Shown: positions 16,301-25,344, counted from the first letter of the stretch. The stretch: 50,697 nt of DNA from Deltaproteobacteria bacterium (GCA_019308645.1 JAFDHR010000001.1:1-50697); one strand, 5' to 3'. Program-made: numbers and translations. Notes: generated by a model not told the origin, from the sequence alone.

Positions 16301-16706
16301 TTGTTTTTACCGCAACATCATTATACCATTGTGGATTGATTAGATTAGCCCCACTTGTTGATGTTTCAGTCGGTACTAATTTTAGACTGTAGGAACCGTA
16401 AAAATTGCTATCAGGACTACTTACCCCCCCGCTCCAACTTTCAGGCACACTGCTGCTGTCGAATACCTCAAATGACGAATTATAGCACATATTCTTAAAC
16501 CATTTGATAAAGGCAGGATTAATACCGTTCCTGTCCCACATTTCGGCTGCGTTATTGCCTATTATTTGGTATATATTATCTTGATTCAAATGAGATAACA
16601 AATAAGTCAGTTCTTTGCGAAGCATAATATTATTATCATACAATTCAATTATGTCTTTCTTTGCATCCCCACTTAAGTGTGGTAAAGGTGTATTAATTAT
16701 CGGCAT
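13317..16706 (-). CDS. Tail fibre/spike with YadA-like head repeats
   Basis: An 1129-aa receptor-binding protein. The N-terminus (1-70) is helical and probably attaches to the virion. Residues 75-230 and 245-425 look like beta-sandwich, carbohydrate-binding or lectin-like modules (SWSGGVSSPDSNFYGSYSLKL at the start of the first). A Thr/Ser/His-rich linker (about 545-655) contains HRS-type motifs common in fibres. Another sandwich module follows (about 690-800). Residues 861-979 hold seven 17-residue repeats of the form NAAIGYAAMRSNTTGSA, similar to the YadA/Hia head beta-roll, then a VGIGTKTPNANAALDI segment and C-terminal tip. No S74 autoprotease is obvious. Repeats at DNA level (51 bp) invite recombination and length variation. 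Confidence 0.85.
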   Translation of the reverse strand: MPIINTPLPHLSGDAKKDIIELYDNNIMLRKELTYLLSHLNQDNIYQIIGNNAAEMWDRNGINPAFIKWFKNMCYNSSFEVFDSSSVPESWSGGVSSPDSNFYGSYSLKLVPTETSTSGANLINPQWYNDVAVKTRVSFHKKGGAVKISVLDGDNADTAYTLTDENGNTGTYIEYAYNANWESASYTVWLAHSTSTDIKVKFENSDGSEDAYIDGVIIEPDYTEKYPSSYTDGPRSVGNGYGEAIEESSNDYYYQTSHTSAQGKLILTTTGDNDYATIPSIVGDFSENFQLDFAFETSDGINTSDIIFQKTSGGNGWAIRWSSPSWPNDDGPRLYTYSDSGNETFWFHKNMSKDTKYWLRLVREGNTVTGYYSTNGQNYTQAFQTSSSNVLEAFDDSADGEYLRMETDYGTKTIYNLKIVKGITTYEYLFNNNFGVDKEIIANQGGEDGQCYNGAEQASDGTDIYLYTALTQRAFNFTDGEVLRIIPSATQTAGLTAYVRVNSWGTYYPVSNIELTADEYYELIWDNANEEWNAFRNLEASDFTDLTDSGDSTLHYHASDRARSNHTGTQAASTISDFDTEVSNNTDVAANTTARHSRKHDINGTDDHNGVGGATEDNFVSFDANGLPKDSGHNDTDYEDAGAVATHATLTETHGATGAIMGTTNTQEVSNKTLTPKATVKGNAASDAATLGSELVTNGTFDSDLSGWTISDTGTKWTWDATGAAIHNGDGNTETISQNVNVTLDEYYVLAFTISGRTAGTLTPSLNGVNGYAQSTDNTYYFSWKATATAAHSLMFTPSGTFNGKLDDISFKQVTADLAALIELKDSGGAVSAEMRSGTNTLYNFFIGYNSGKNNYNGHYNAAIGYATMQNNTIGHYNAAIGYAAMQNNITGYANAAIGYAAMRSNITGSANVAIGYTTMHYNTTGSTNAAIGYAAMYHNTTGSTNAAIGFTAMRSNTTGSANAAIGSYAMRHSQTGNNNISIGGYSCGYGTGAVFTAASNHVVIGHQAGYNIGTSDSANVMIGYQAGYNETGSNKLYISNTNTATPLIYGEFDNGILGFTAQVGIGTKTPNANAALDIASTTKAFMPPRMTTVQKNAIGTPAAGMVVYDTDLSKLCVYTNAWETITSS
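13770..14126 (-). repeat. Seven 51-bp coding repeats in the tail fibre
   Basis: Seven in-frame units of 17 codons, each starting with an NAAIG-type motif. Differences concentrate at positions 7-8, 10-12 and 16-17 of the unit. Confidence 0.9.
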
Positions 16707-16710
16707 AATA

Positions 16711-18111
16711 TCACCTCATTTTTACTCTGAATTTTTTTTCAATAGAATGTATCTTAACATGTCGAGTACCGGAAAACTGCAATTTATACCAATTAATATT
16801 TTGTAAATCAGTAGTTGGTATATTTAATTGAGTTGAGCTTATTTCCGTTGATACATTTGTCGAAGGATACAAGGCATTTACATTTGTAGAATTTATATTA
16901 GTGGAATAATCTATTTTTATTGTTGCACCACTTGAACCTTCGGTTATCATATACATATCCGATAAAGTCTTTTTCCCAGATATTGTTCTATCATTATATG
17001 CCTTAGTTACAAATTCCCATGAAATATCTGTGCTATTATCTTGTCCTGTTTGTAAAGTACTTTCCATATTCCATACTCTATAAGTCGTAGTTTCCATGCC
17101 ATATAAAACATCTTGAATATTGATATAATGATTAAAATTTCCACTTTGTACTGTCCATGTTTCTGCATATGTGTCATATACCAAAATTCTGTTTAATTCT
17201 GTTGAATTATATGGAATTGATAAAAAATATTTATTATCTTTTACACCTGCTGCACATAAATTTACATATGCCCAATTTATGCCATCAATATATTTTTTAA
17301 CTTTATCTGATACTTTACGAGGAAGTCCCCCTGTATAAAGATAAATTCCTGTATAATCAAGCCAAAACAATCTACCTTTGACTTCTGCTACTGTTTTTTG
17401 CCCAACACACCCAACATCATTAGTTATGTCTTTTAATTCATAATTGTCCGGATTTGTTCCATATAATTCATGCATAGAATTACCGCTCCATACAATTACA
17501 TGATCATTATATGCCTTTATTGCTGTTCCCAACCCTACAGAATTAACTATGCTAATATATCCTGCCCCAGTAGAAGACCAATCTGTAGGATCATTTAATC
17601 CTGAAAACCATAAATCATTATCATCTAAAGCATACATCCTTGACTTATGAATACAAAACAATTTAGTAAAGGGCATGTTTGTATCAGAAAAATCCAAAGC
17701 TGAAGAATCTGAACTCATCCAGTATTTTTGTTGTGTGCCATTCATCATAATTACTCTACGGTCAGTTCCGCGAACAAATTCATCAAAAAATCCTTCTGTA
17801 CTATTTAACGAAGATGATAAATTTACCCAATTACTTGAATCATCAAAATATTTCCAATATTTCCCGTCCAGCGCGTGGATATAAGTATTGTTATACTCTC
17901 CAAGCCCATTCATTTCTGTAGTTACCAACCCAGATGATAAAGGTACTCTATCATTTCTTGTCCTGATTGCGGGTAAATCATCCGAACACATATTTAAACA
18001 GTCAGTCAATTCCCCGTCTTGAATCTCGAAAGAAGTTAAGAATGTGTTTATGCCTGAGCCAAAAGTATTCGTATACACACTTGTTTTGAATTTTAAAGGC
18101 TTCCAATACAT
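16711..18111 (-). CDS. Tail/stabilization protein (beta-propeller-like), podovirus type
   Basis: A 466-aa beta-rich protein with repeated aromatic/Asp-Gly-containing strands (HALDGKYWKYFDD, SRMYALDDNDLWFSGLNDPT, GRLFWLDYTGIYLYTGG). This is typical of the 'stabilization' or tail-hub proteins of short-tailed phages. It lies between the connector-like protein and the tail fibre, with 1-4 bp gaps. It probably plugs or extends the portal/connector and anchors the fibre. Confidence 0.65.
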   Translation of the reverse strand: MYWKPLKFKTSVYTNTFGSGINTFLTSFEIQDGELTDCLNMCSDDLPAIRTRNDRVPLSSGLVTTEMNGLGEYNNTYIHALDGKYWKYFDDSSNWVNLSSSLNSTEGFFDEFVRGTDRRVIMMNGTQQKYWMSSDSSALDFSDTNMPFTKLFCIHKSRMYALDDNDLWFSGLNDPTDWSSTGAGYISIVNSVGLGTAIKAYNDHVIVWSGNSMHELYGTNPDNYELKDITNDVGCVGQKTVAEVKGRLFWLDYTGIYLYTGGLPRKVSDKVKKYIDGINWAYVNLCAAGVKDNKYFLSIPYNSTELNRILVYDTYAETWTVQSGNFNHYINIQDVLYGMETTTYRVWNMESTLQTGQDNSTDISWEFVTKAYNDRTISGKKTLSDMYMITEGSSGATIKIDYSTNINSTNVNALYPSTNVSTEISSTQLNIPTTDLQNINWYKLQFSGTRHVKIHSIEKKFRVKMR

Positions 18112-18112
18112 A

Positions 18113-18775
18113 TTACCACGTCCATTCTTTATAACTCAGCTTAAATTTAGGTGTTTTCATTTTCTTTTGCGCCACGTCTTTTTTAATTTCTTTTAAAATT
18201 TCCAAATAGTCCGAATAGTAGTTGTTGGCTAACTCTACGTCAGGGTCATTGCCACTCTTTGCTATGATTTCAAGCGTTCCATATTTTAATATGTCATGAT
18301 ACTCAGAATCAAACAGAGGAGTACATCCCGACGTCTCCGTAGTTAAATCCGTGAGTTTTGTTTTGTAAAATACCCTCGCTACTCTAACTTCTGTTGATTC
18401 AGGGTATAATCCTAAATCCGTATTAAACCCGGTAGTATTGTAATGTTCTATTGTGGGAGTATAGTATTTATATCCCTCAAGCACATCATCAGCACCTAAA
18501 TAATCATGTTCTGTCCAAACAGTAGTTGAAGTTATATCCTCTATAGCTGTGGAATCTCCTGTATATACATGAGTAATCCTGTCCATACGTATAGAGGTAG
18601 ACAAAGTATACGCCATAGAAGATGATGCCACAAATTCATATACCGTTTCTATATCATCAAAATATTTAGTTAATTTTCTTTGAACATCATTCATCCATGC
18701 AAGTTTGGTTTCTTCAGTAAAAGAATTTGGTAATCTTGCATCTATATCATTTAATAATTGTATCACTGTTGCCAT
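18113..18775 (-). CDS. Head-tail connector/adaptor protein
   Basis: A 220-aa protein with an N-terminal helical region (LNDIDARLPNSFTEETKLAW), a central strand-rich part and a C-terminal helix (LANNYYSDYLEILKEIKKDV). This helix-strand-helix layout and its place just before the tail stabilization gene fit a gp6/gp4-like adaptor that docks to the portal. It shares no decisive motif, so the call rests on layout and synteny. Confidence 0.6.
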   Translation of the reverse strand: MATVIQLLNDIDARLPNSFTEETKLAWMNDVQRKLTKYFDDIETVYEFVASSSMAYTLSTSIRMDRITHVYTGDSTAIEDITSTTVWTEHDYLGADDVLEGYKYYTPTIEHYNTTGFNTDLGLYPESTEVRVARVFYKTKLTDLTTETSGCTPLFDSEYHDILKYGTLEIIAKSGNDPDVELANNYYSDYLEILKEIKKDVAQKKMKTPKFKLSYKEWTW

Positions 18776-18784
18776 AATATCACC

Positions 18785-19231
18785 TCAATACCATTCTTTT
18801 ATCGCAACTCTATACAATACATCAGTTGAATTGCTTGTCCCTGTAGTATTTGCATTAAAGCCAATCCTAAGATTAGTGCGATTGAACACCCCGCTCATTT
18901 CGTCATAAGTAAGCCCAGGAGTATACTGTTCTGTTGAAGGAGGTATGCTTGTGCTGCCTAAAAGCATATATGCGTCAGTGGCAATAGTAGACAGACTCGG
19001 CTCATAAGTATAATACCGTACGTCAACAGTATAGGTTGAAGGATTATAAAGCAAGGCCTGATAAACAAGCTTTGGGTTATCCGGTGCGGCAAAATCGACA
19101 TAAACTTCATCAGAAGATGCGCATGCTCCGCTTGAATTTGAAGAAGCCCTGACAGTTCCATAAATCATTGTAGAACCCCTGTCTCCACTTGTTGATATAT
19201 AATTTCCTAATGCATAATTTATTAATCTCAT
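18785..19231 (-). CDS. Virion structural protein (148 aa)
   Basis: Ser/Thr/Tyr-rich beta protein that begins MRLINYALGNYISTSGDRGS. No family recognised. Position between coat and connector genes implies a virion component. Confidence 0.55.
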   Translation of the reverse strand: MRLINYALGNYISTSGDRGSTMIYGTVRASSNSSGACASSDEVYVDFAAPDNPKLVYQALLYNPSTYTVDVRYYTYEPSLSTIATDAYMLLGSTSIPPSTEQYTPGLTYDEMSGVFNRTNLRIGFNANTTGTSNSTDVLYRVAIKEWY

Positions 19232-19278
19232 AAAATCACCTTCTTAATAAAGGATAAGAGGCATTGCTGCCCCTTTAT

Positions 19279-19839
19279 TTACGTTGTTGCGATTGTCACG
19301 TTTGACAATGTAGAATCCTCATGCAGTAATAGCCATTGCTGCGTGGATATTCCAAGCAAATTTATTGTGCATGCAAGTGTCGAGCCTGTGGAAAGTGTAA
19401 TTGCAGAACTATTTGTCGCTGCTGTGCTCCAAAACGAAAAGCCTAAATCATTATCCGTCGAGCCTGTTGTTTCAGATGAATTGATAGACCTTGCAACGGA
19501 GCTCCCCTGTGTAAAGATTATCTGTTTTCTGACTCCTGCATAAACGGGGGCAGACATTGAAAGGCTACAACCAGTGTCACCATGAAATACAGTTATTCCA
19601 TACCCTGTTATAGCTGTATCAGTACTGTCCGAGCCACTTGTCAATGTTTGAACCGCCCTCATATCGTATCCCCTATACAGAATTTCGCCTGAGCTGTTTA
19701 CAATCACATTGTCACTAGAATTTCCATACATAACCCTGCCTGCTATAACATCTCCGGTAGAAGTTATTACTTTGAATTCAGTTGAGCCATTTTGTGCGTA
19801 AAAATCCGCACCATTAGCCAGTACATATTTTTTAGCCAT
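19279..19839 (-). CDS. Virion structural protein (186 aa)
   Basis: Ser/Thr/Gly-rich beta protein with an N-terminal MAKKYVLANGADFYAQNGST and repeated short strands. ATG 19839 follows GAGGAGTG. Similar composition to the 20981 protein. Probably a head decoration or appendage protein; no family recognised. Confidence 0.55.
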   Translation of the reverse strand: MAKKYVLANGADFYAQNGSTEFKVITSTGDVIAGRVMYGNSSDNVIVNSSGEILYRGYDMRAVQTLTSGSDSTDTAITGYGITVFHGDTGCSLSMSAPVYAGVRKQIIFTQGSSVARSINSSETTGSTDNDLGFSFWSTAATNSSAITLSTGSTLACTINLLGISTQQWLLLHEDSTLSNVTIATT

Positions 19840-20049
19840 GTGTTATCACTCCTCTCATTTAAGCTATAGGCGGGATTTTAACCCCGCCCATGGCTAGGTT
19901 ATTAAACAAAAGTAAAAGAGTTTTTCGGTTCTATTACTTTTGTTTATTTGTTTGCTTATTGATATATTCCTCTAATACACCTTTGCATTATATATAAATA
20001 TTACATAACATATATCAATAATTGCCAACAGGCAAATGCTTATAATGCG
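19840..20049. other. Intergenic region after the coat gene, two hairpins
   Basis: This gap holds a perfect 12-bp stem (AAACAAAAGTAA at 19904-19915 with TTACTTTTGTTT at 19934-19945) and a 6-bp GC stem at 19869-19888. Both lie downstream of the coat gene on the late transcript. They could reduce readthrough or protect the coat mRNA 3' end. No ORF with a ribosome site is present. Confidence 0.5.
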
Positions 20050-20952
20050 CTATGCGCCTGCATTGTAAATTATTCCCGCGTTCGGCAAGCAATACGTTTC
20101 ATACATACTTACAGTATTGTAATAGAAATTCAATGTATCCTTTATATCTTCGTAAGCATTGTGATAAACATCCCTGAACATATCAAGCCTTATATGGTCG
20201 TACCTTCTATCCCACATCATCCATGCTGTAGTAGATGAACAATAAGTTGAATAGTTCCACTTAATTGTGGGAAGTACATTCTTCGTGTTAGAGAACTCAT
20301 TAGCTTTCTTATCGGAAAAATAAATTTCCTCAATATCTGCCATGTTATACCTGTGTGTCAACCCATCGGTCGGATAAAACTTCATAGGACCGCCGGCATG
20401 GTTTTTAAAATCTGCAAACATCTTAATCATTGTCTTATGATTTTCCGGGTCCGTTAATGAACTCGCAGGTGCCAATGTGTCATTGAACAATCCTGAATTT
20501 ATTAGCGGATGTGAATTTGATGCCAATGGAACGCCGTCTGCAAGATTGTAAGCTGTGCTTTCTGCATTATCAAACCATCTTATTGCCCTGTTTTCCTCAA
20601 ATTCCCTCATAGTCCTTGCCAATTCCAAAGCCTGGGCCTCGGAAGTACCCTTGTACAAATCATATGACTTAGCCTCGATGCTAAAAGAAATACCATTTGT
20701 GATTGTTTTCATGGTAACAGTGGTTTGGTATGCTTGGGTTATTTCCCTGTAGGTTATTTTATCTCCTTCTGTTTTTATACTTGCCCCTGAAATATTACCC
20801 ATGCTATCATATTTCATGACTTCTTTGTCAGCAGTTTTCTTTTTGCAGTACCCCGGCCATTCAATAGGATACGCTTCAAAGTTTTCGGTGAAAACTTCGG
20901 TTATTCCTGCTTCTAACATTCTTGATATATCACTTGTTAATGTTACTGCCAT
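20050..20952 (-). CDS. Major capsid protein
   Basis: A 300-aa protein in the coat position after the scaffold, beginning MAVTLTSDISRMLEAGITEV. It contains an ADGVPLASNSHPL segment, a feature I know from HK97-fold major head subunits of the Mu gpT-like type, and an EENRAIRWFDNAE helix typical of the long spine helix. ATG 20952 is set by GGAGGGAG; an upstream TTG has no such site. Followed by an unusually long untranslated region with hairpins. Confidence 0.75.
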   Translation of the reverse strand: MAVTLTSDISRMLEAGITEVFTENFEAYPIEWPGYCKKKTADKEVMKYDSMGNISGASIKTEGDKITYREITQAYQTTVTMKTITNGISFSIEAKSYDLYKGTSEAQALELARTMREFEENRAIRWFDNAESTAYNLADGVPLASNSHPLINSGLFNDTLAPASSLTDPENHKTMIKMFADFKNHAGGPMKFYPTDGLTHRYNMADIEEIYFSDKKANEFSNTKNVLPTIKWNYSTYCSSTTAWMMWDRRYDHIRLDMFRDVYHNAYEDIKDTLNFYYNTVSMYETYCLPNAGIIYNAGA

Positions 20953-20980
20953 ATAAATCAACTCCCTCCATTATTTAAAT

Positions 20981-21544
20981 TTAGCTGGTTATTACACCAG
21001 GATCATACACTACTTCTGCGGTTTTATGGACAGTTGAGTACGAATTCAGTCTGAACACATTTCCTGTGCTCCAATCAGAAACGTTTGTCCCTGTAGATAC
21101 ATTCAAGTATGAACGTCCTACTGCCTGCTGAGTAACATTTGTCGAATCTGAACTGAACCCGGGCCTATAAAACATACCGATATTCGTTGTATGCAAGTCC
21201 CCGGAACTGCCGCTTGTGTAAGTTGCAGTCGTATAGTCGACTTCCAGTATGTCCCCTGGTAAAATAGGCTGTACCCACAATTTGCATGAAGTAGAACCGA
21301 ATGTTGAACAGCTGGATTCGTCAAGCTCATACTCCGGCTTAACAAATATTCCAGCCAGTACCACTGAACCATCCGTTGATAAAAAACTTATTGTCGTTGA
21401 GCTCATTGCATGTACAGTGTTTGACGACGCCATTACCAGCTTGCCTGCATCAGATGACACCGGCAGATAATCACTGCTTGCGTTTGAAGGTATATACGGG
21501 CAATATTTGCCCTGCAATGCTCCGTTTAATAGTCTAAATGCCAT
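20981..21544 (-). CDS. Probable head decoration protein
   Basis: A 187-aa Ser/Thr/Gly-rich beta protein between scaffold and coat genes, the usual place for decoration proteins. The segment MAFRLLNGALQGKYCPYIPS starts it; there is a VQPILPGDILEVDY segment in the middle typical of beta-barrel decorations. No specific family. Confidence 0.55.
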   Translation of the reverse strand: MAFRLLNGALQGKYCPYIPSNASSDYLPVSSDAGKLVMASSNTVHAMSSTTISFLSTDGSVVLAGIFVKPEYELDESSCSTFGSTSCKLWVQPILPGDILEVDYTTATYTSGSSGDLHTTNIGMFYRPGFSSDSTNVTQQAVGRSYLNVSTGTNVSDWSTGNVFRLNSYSTVHKTAEVVYDPGVITS

Positions 21545-21557
21545 TTAAATCAACTCC

Positions 21558-22346
21558 TTATCTTATTTTTGTTTCAATATCTCTCTTAGGTTTTACTACT
21601 GTTTCGTAATACTTTTTATTCGTCCACCCTTTTTCGGGATGTGCTTGCTGAAGCAGTTTAACTATTCGCTTCTCGTCATCTGTCAAAGGGTATTTGCTGC
21701 CAGACTGAGAGGACACTGAAGGAGTCGGCTCCTTATCTCCTGACCTTCTGGCTATGGCAGCTCTTTGTTCTGCTTCAAGCTGCATTTCTCTTGTACTTTT
21801 ACTCGGGGACATTAACCTGTAAGCATCCTCGATTGTGAAATCAGGGTCAGCTTTACGATAAAGCTTAACCTTTTCAATTATTTCTTTTTTGTAGCTCTTT
21901 GCTTCTGGATACTCTTCCAAAAAATCATTAAAATCCTCAAGTATTTCAGTTTCTTCCGCGTCTTGCTTAGGGATAAGTGAAATAAGCTCTCCTGCAATTT
22001 CGCCGAATATCTCGGCGACATCATCGTCAAGGCCTCTTTCTTTGGCACGAGAACGTATCTTTTCAAGCCGGCTTTTATTCTCACGCTCAAATTCGCTTTC
22101 TTTCAATCTTCGTAATTCCCTTTGCAATTCTCTTGAATTTCTTTTCCACTTTAAGGCTACTTCTTTAGGAATATATTTGTCCTTGTCTACTTCCGCATCT
22201 GAAACTTTCGATTCATTGACTTCCTTTGAATCTTTGTTCGCTTCTGTTACTTCTGTATTTTCAGCAGCCTTATTTGCGTCTGTGTTTTCATTAACCTCTT
22301 CGTTTTCTACTTCGCCAAATAATTGCAAATCAATGTTTGACAACAT
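21558..22346 (-). CDS. Capsid scaffolding protein
   Basis: A 262-aa, highly charged, mostly helical protein. It starts with the sequence MLSNIDLQLFGE, characteristic of Gram-positive phage scaffold proteins (gp20-like), then an Asn/Glu-rich disordered stretch, a long coiled coil (about 60-170) and a basic C-terminal tail for coat binding. ATG 22346 follows AAAGGAGA; the frame is open 12 codons further upstream but without a site. No internal protease domain is visible, so maturation may not need cleavage. Confidence 0.8.
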   Translation of the reverse strand: MLSNIDLQLFGEVENEEVNENTDANKAAENTEVTEANKDSKEVNESKVSDAEVDKDKYIPKEVALKWKRNSRELQRELRRLKESEFERENKSRLEKIRSRAKERGLDDDVAEIFGEIAGELISLIPKQDAEETEILEDFNDFLEEYPEAKSYKKEIIEKVKLYRKADPDFTIEDAYRLMSPSKSTREMQLEAEQRAAIARRSGDKEPTPSVSSQSGSKYPLTDDEKRIVKLLQQAHPEKGWTNKKYYETVVKPKRDIETKIR

Positions 22347-22457
22347 AGTTATTTCTCCTTTCGATTTAACCTTCTCAGGCATAATAAAAAGCGTTTAGTC
22401 ATAAACACTCGAAAAAGGTTTTTACGGGTATCCTTCCCGAAATTACATAGATTAGCT

Positions 22458-22814
22458 CTATGCAGCTTTTTTTACTTCGTGCAATGATTCTTTTAAAGCT
22501 TTTACAACATCTATCTTTGTTGCATGTCTATAATCTAATTTAAGCTTTCTACCCTTGGCAATTTTCTTTAGAACAGTTAGGCTTAAATCTTCAAGCTCAT
22601 TAATTGCAGTATCAACAACCTGCAATCCGTCAATTTGATTGTTTATCAAAAGTAAAACTGGTGAATCTTTCATCTTGCCTATGCACTGAACTCTCCCGCC
22701 ATAGAAATTGTCATTGAGATTATATCCCTCATATTTTTCAATAGGAATAAGCTGAATAGCTACATTTAGCCGAGAATAGTCATTGTCAACTATTTTTGTA
22801 TTAAGTATAAACAT
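22458..22814 (-). CDS. Hypothetical protein (118 aa)
   Basis: ATG 22814 follows GGAGGGAAAAGG. The protein has a mixed beta N-terminal half (NTKIVDNDYSRLNVAIQLIP) and a helical lysine-rich C-terminal half. No family recognised. It sits between portal and scaffold genes, so a head-assembly role is possible. An 111-bp gap to the scaffold gene holds no clear ORF. Confidence 0.6.
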   Translation of the reverse strand: MFILNTKIVDNDYSRLNVAIQLIPIEKYEGYNLNDNFYGGRVQCIGKMKDSPVLLLINNQIDGLQVVDTAINELEDLSLTVLKKIAKGRKLKLDYRHATKIDVVKALKESLHEVKKAA

Positions 22815-22825
22815 CCTTTTCCCTC

Positions 22826-23167
22826 CTATTCGCCATATGCTGGCAATGCTTTTTTCCGTTTTTCTTTTTCTTGCTGCAACATCCATCTGCAAGTCGTTTC
22901 GTCTATATCATAGCCGCTTGCCAGATATGTTGCATATGTTATTGGTTTCTTTGTATACGTCCCGCATGTAGGGCAATATGCTGTCCCGCCTTTATTCCAG
23001 TAGGCCAGCTTTTCACAGTGACCGCATACTGGCAATCTTGTTAATGGATAGCTGTTTTCGTATACGGTAATCTTTTTTATCTGTTTAGAACTCATTACAT
23101 GCTTTAAGTGCTTATTGCCATCAAATACAACTTTTATCAGGTTATTATGTGTTTTAATGTCAGCCAC
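22826..23167 (-). CDS. Zinc-ribbon protein (113 aa)
   Basis: Two cysteine pairs (CGHC and CPTC, about 18 residues apart) make a zinc ribbon. The N-terminus is beta-like and the C-terminus helical and basic (LQQEKEKRKKALP). I prefer GTG 23167, 8 nt after AAGGAG, overlapping the portal stop by 8 bp. Function unknown; a similar arrangement occurs downstream of portals in some Gram-positive phages. Confidence 0.6.
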   Translation of the reverse strand: MADIKTHNNLIKVVFDGNKHLKHVMSSKQIKKITVYENSYPLTRLPVCGHCEKLAYWNKGGTAYCPTCGTYTKKPITYATYLASGYDIDETTCRWMLQQEKEKRKKALPAYGE

Positions 23168-25064
23168 CGGCGCCACTCCTTATCTTAGCTAAATTAGACA
23201 TTGTAGGCCTACTGTTTGAAGTTAACCCCTGCCCTTGTGCGCTCTGTAATGGTTGCATTTCGCCTGTAGGCTGAGACATTGGAATATTTGGAGGGTTTTG
23301 AGGCATTGGCCGCTTCATTATATTGTCGAGCTCATTGTCGCTTATGGGAAGCCCGACAAACTTTTTAAGAAATCTCCTGAATTCATCCCAAAATACTGCA
23401 GGCTTAGGTTGGCCGTCTTTATCTATAAGTGCTAGTTGAGATATGTCCTGCATAAACCGTGTTATAAATGCCTTGTTTTTCGGTAGTCCTGCTCCAATCG
23501 TTATCTCTATGTCAAGGTCAATGTTTTTGGTTAATGCTTTGCCGTCGTCTCCGGTCAGGATTTCCCACTTAGGTGCTTTCTTGTCAGAGTTTTTGCTTTT
23601 GAAATTGTCTATATAGTTTTGAGTAGCGGGCTTCCTTACTGGGATATCCCTCATTTCCCTGAAATCTATCCACCTATAATCGTTATCATTTTTGCCGACT
23701 CTGAATGATTTTCCTTCGGTGTATTTCTCAATCATAATCCCAAGTATATAAGTTGACATTTCTATCAAAGTATCTTGTATTATGCTTTTCTTGTCATCAG
23801 TAGACAAGCTTCCTTGTTGATGCTGCAGGGCAGACTCAGTTGCCGAATCTGCGTCGCCTCCACCACCTGTCATAATATTATAAAACCTTGTTATGTTCTG
23901 TACTTCGGACTGTATAGAACCTAGTAAACGCCACCAAGACTCATTTATCCTCCCCCATTCCACAACATAAACAGGCTTATCCCCCGTAGTCCCGTCGTAT
24001 GGTCTCGGCTCAAGAGAATTATCGTCATAGTCGCTTAAATCTATTTCAGCATTTATGTCATACAAAATCAGGTTTGGCCTTGCGCATATTCTTATTTTGT
24101 CATACAGCTCATTTATAAGTTTTTGAAGAGGTAGAATCAACTTGCCATCTCCAAAGCTCCAGAAGTTTCCCTCCCTTTCGTAAAGAGAAGCTAAAAATAG
24201 CGGATATTTATTATCGACATATTTGTAATACGGCTTGTGATTGTATTCCGACTCCTTCTGGTTGCTTTTTCTGCTATCTCCCTTGTGTGAATCGTATAGC
24301 AACATTCCGCATCCTGAAAATTCCTCCAACCTTAATTTCCCTTCGTGCCTAGACCAAAACTTTACAAGCGTTGCCGCTTCGTCATCTTCACTTGAAGAAT
24401 CAAGCGTGAATATGCTATTACTGTCAAGAAAATTTTTGTCACCGTAAATAATGGCATTAGCCTTTTCTTCTCCATAAATATCCTTAAATTGAGTTTTTGA
24501 CATCCATTGTGCAAATGCCACATACTCGCCATCTTGATATCTTATAGGGTCTTTTATTTTTCCGTCTATAAATATCTGAGTGAGCGGCAAGGAATATATT
24601 TCAACAAGTCCAAATTTATTCAATGCATCCGGATTGAACTGGACGGTAAAATCTCCCACACCGAACTTTATGAACCTTCTGGCAAATTGTTTAAATGGCC
24701 TTTTAAAGTAATTTTTCTTGAATGTCCATTCAAGGCCGATTCTTGCGTCCTCAGCATATTCTTGGTCTTCGGAAGATTCTCCGCTTGTCATAATAGCCAT
24801 TTCCTGCTCTGCCATCATCGATACTTGTCCTTCTATGTTAGCATTAAGTATATTTACTTTAGTGTTAGGCATGTTCACAACTTCATCTTGCTCATTCTCG
24901 TAATATTTCTCTATCTCTGAGTATTCATCATATATTGATGACAAACTGCCTTGATTATTTCTAAGTTTTGAAATATAGTCTTTTATTCGTATCTCCTCTT
25001 CTTGCGTCATAAAATCTTTGCGCATTAAGGCTCGTTCCTGAATCTCAGCCTTTGAATAAGGCAT
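23160..25064 (-). CDS. Portal protein
   Basis: A 634-aa portal, the dodecameric ring through which DNA is packaged and released. Long N-terminal helices (KDYISKLRNNQGSLSSIYDE), a central strand-rich region with VVEWGRINESWWRLLGSIQS, then the GGGGDADSATESALQ segment and helical crown-like C-terminus fit podovirus-type portals. Length is in the range of P22-like portals. ATG 25064 follows AAAGGATG; an upstream in-frame start lacks a site. A strong terminator lies 30 bp upstream, so portal and downstream genes either rely on readthrough or have their own promoter. Confidence 0.8.
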   Translation of the reverse strand: MPYSKAEIQERALMRKDFMTQEEEIRIKDYISKLRNNQGSLSSIYDEYSEIEKYYENEQDEVVNMPNTKVNILNANIEGQVSMMAEQEMAIMTSGESSEDQEYAEDARIGLEWTFKKNYFKRPFKQFARRFIKFGVGDFTVQFNPDALNKFGLVEIYSLPLTQIFIDGKIKDPIRYQDGEYVAFAQWMSKTQFKDIYGEEKANAIIYGDKNFLDSNSIFTLDSSSEDDEAATLVKFWSRHEGKLRLEEFSGCGMLLYDSHKGDSRKSNQKESEYNHKPYYKYVDNKYPLFLASLYEREGNFWSFGDGKLILPLQKLINELYDKIRICARPNLILYDINAEIDLSDYDDNSLEPRPYDGTTGDKPVYVVEWGRINESWWRLLGSIQSEVQNITRFYNIMTGGGGDADSATESALQHQQGSLSTDDKKSIIQDTLIEMSTYILGIMIEKYTEGKSFRVGKNDNDYRWIDFREMRDIPVRKPATQNYIDNFKSKNSDKKAPKWEILTGDDGKALTKNIDLDIEITIGAGLPKNKAFITRFMQDISQLALIDKDGQPKPAVFWDEFRRFLKKFVGLPISDNELDNIMKRPMPQNPPNIPMSQPTGEMQPLQSAQGQGLTSNSRPTMSNLAKIRSGAGG

Positions 25065-25093
25065 ATAATCACATCCTTTACTTCTTATTGGCA

Positions 25094-25136
25094 CAAAAAA
25101 ATAGAGGCCCATCCATTGTTAATGTGGATAGGCCTC
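25094..25136 (-). terminator. Strong terminator between the cargo cassette and portal
   Basis: Minus strand: GAGGCC(T)ATCCA pairs with TGGAT(G)GGCCTC around a 9-nt loop, followed by TAT7. It closes the sugar cassette transcript upstream of the portal gene. Confidence 0.9.
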
Positions 25137-25146
25137 TGTTGGGCTC

Positions 25147-25344
25147 TTAAATTATATCATCATCAATTCCTGTAGAATCTGCGGAATCAAGAAGTATTGA
25201 AGTCTTTTTTTTGCATCTCGGGCATTTTATTTCGATGTTTAATCGCCTGTCATTAAAATCAATCTCAGTACTCGGAGTTATTAATACTGAACCATTTTTC
25301 AGCTCTCCGAACATTTTGCTGCATGTAAAACATCTTATGTCCAT
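25147..25344 (-). CDS. Com-like zinc-ribbon protein (65 aa)
   Basis: Two CxxC pairs (CFTC near 5-8 and CPRC near 41-44) with a hydrophobic strand between, similar to Com/Mom-type small zinc proteins and other phage zinc ribbons. Its ATG overlaps the upstream stop (TAATG). Possibly nucleic-acid binding; no proof. Followed at once by the strong terminator. Confidence 0.6.
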   Translation of the reverse strand: MDIRCFTCSKMFGELKNGSVLITPSTEIDFNDRRLNIEIKCPRCKKKTSILLDSADSTGIDDDII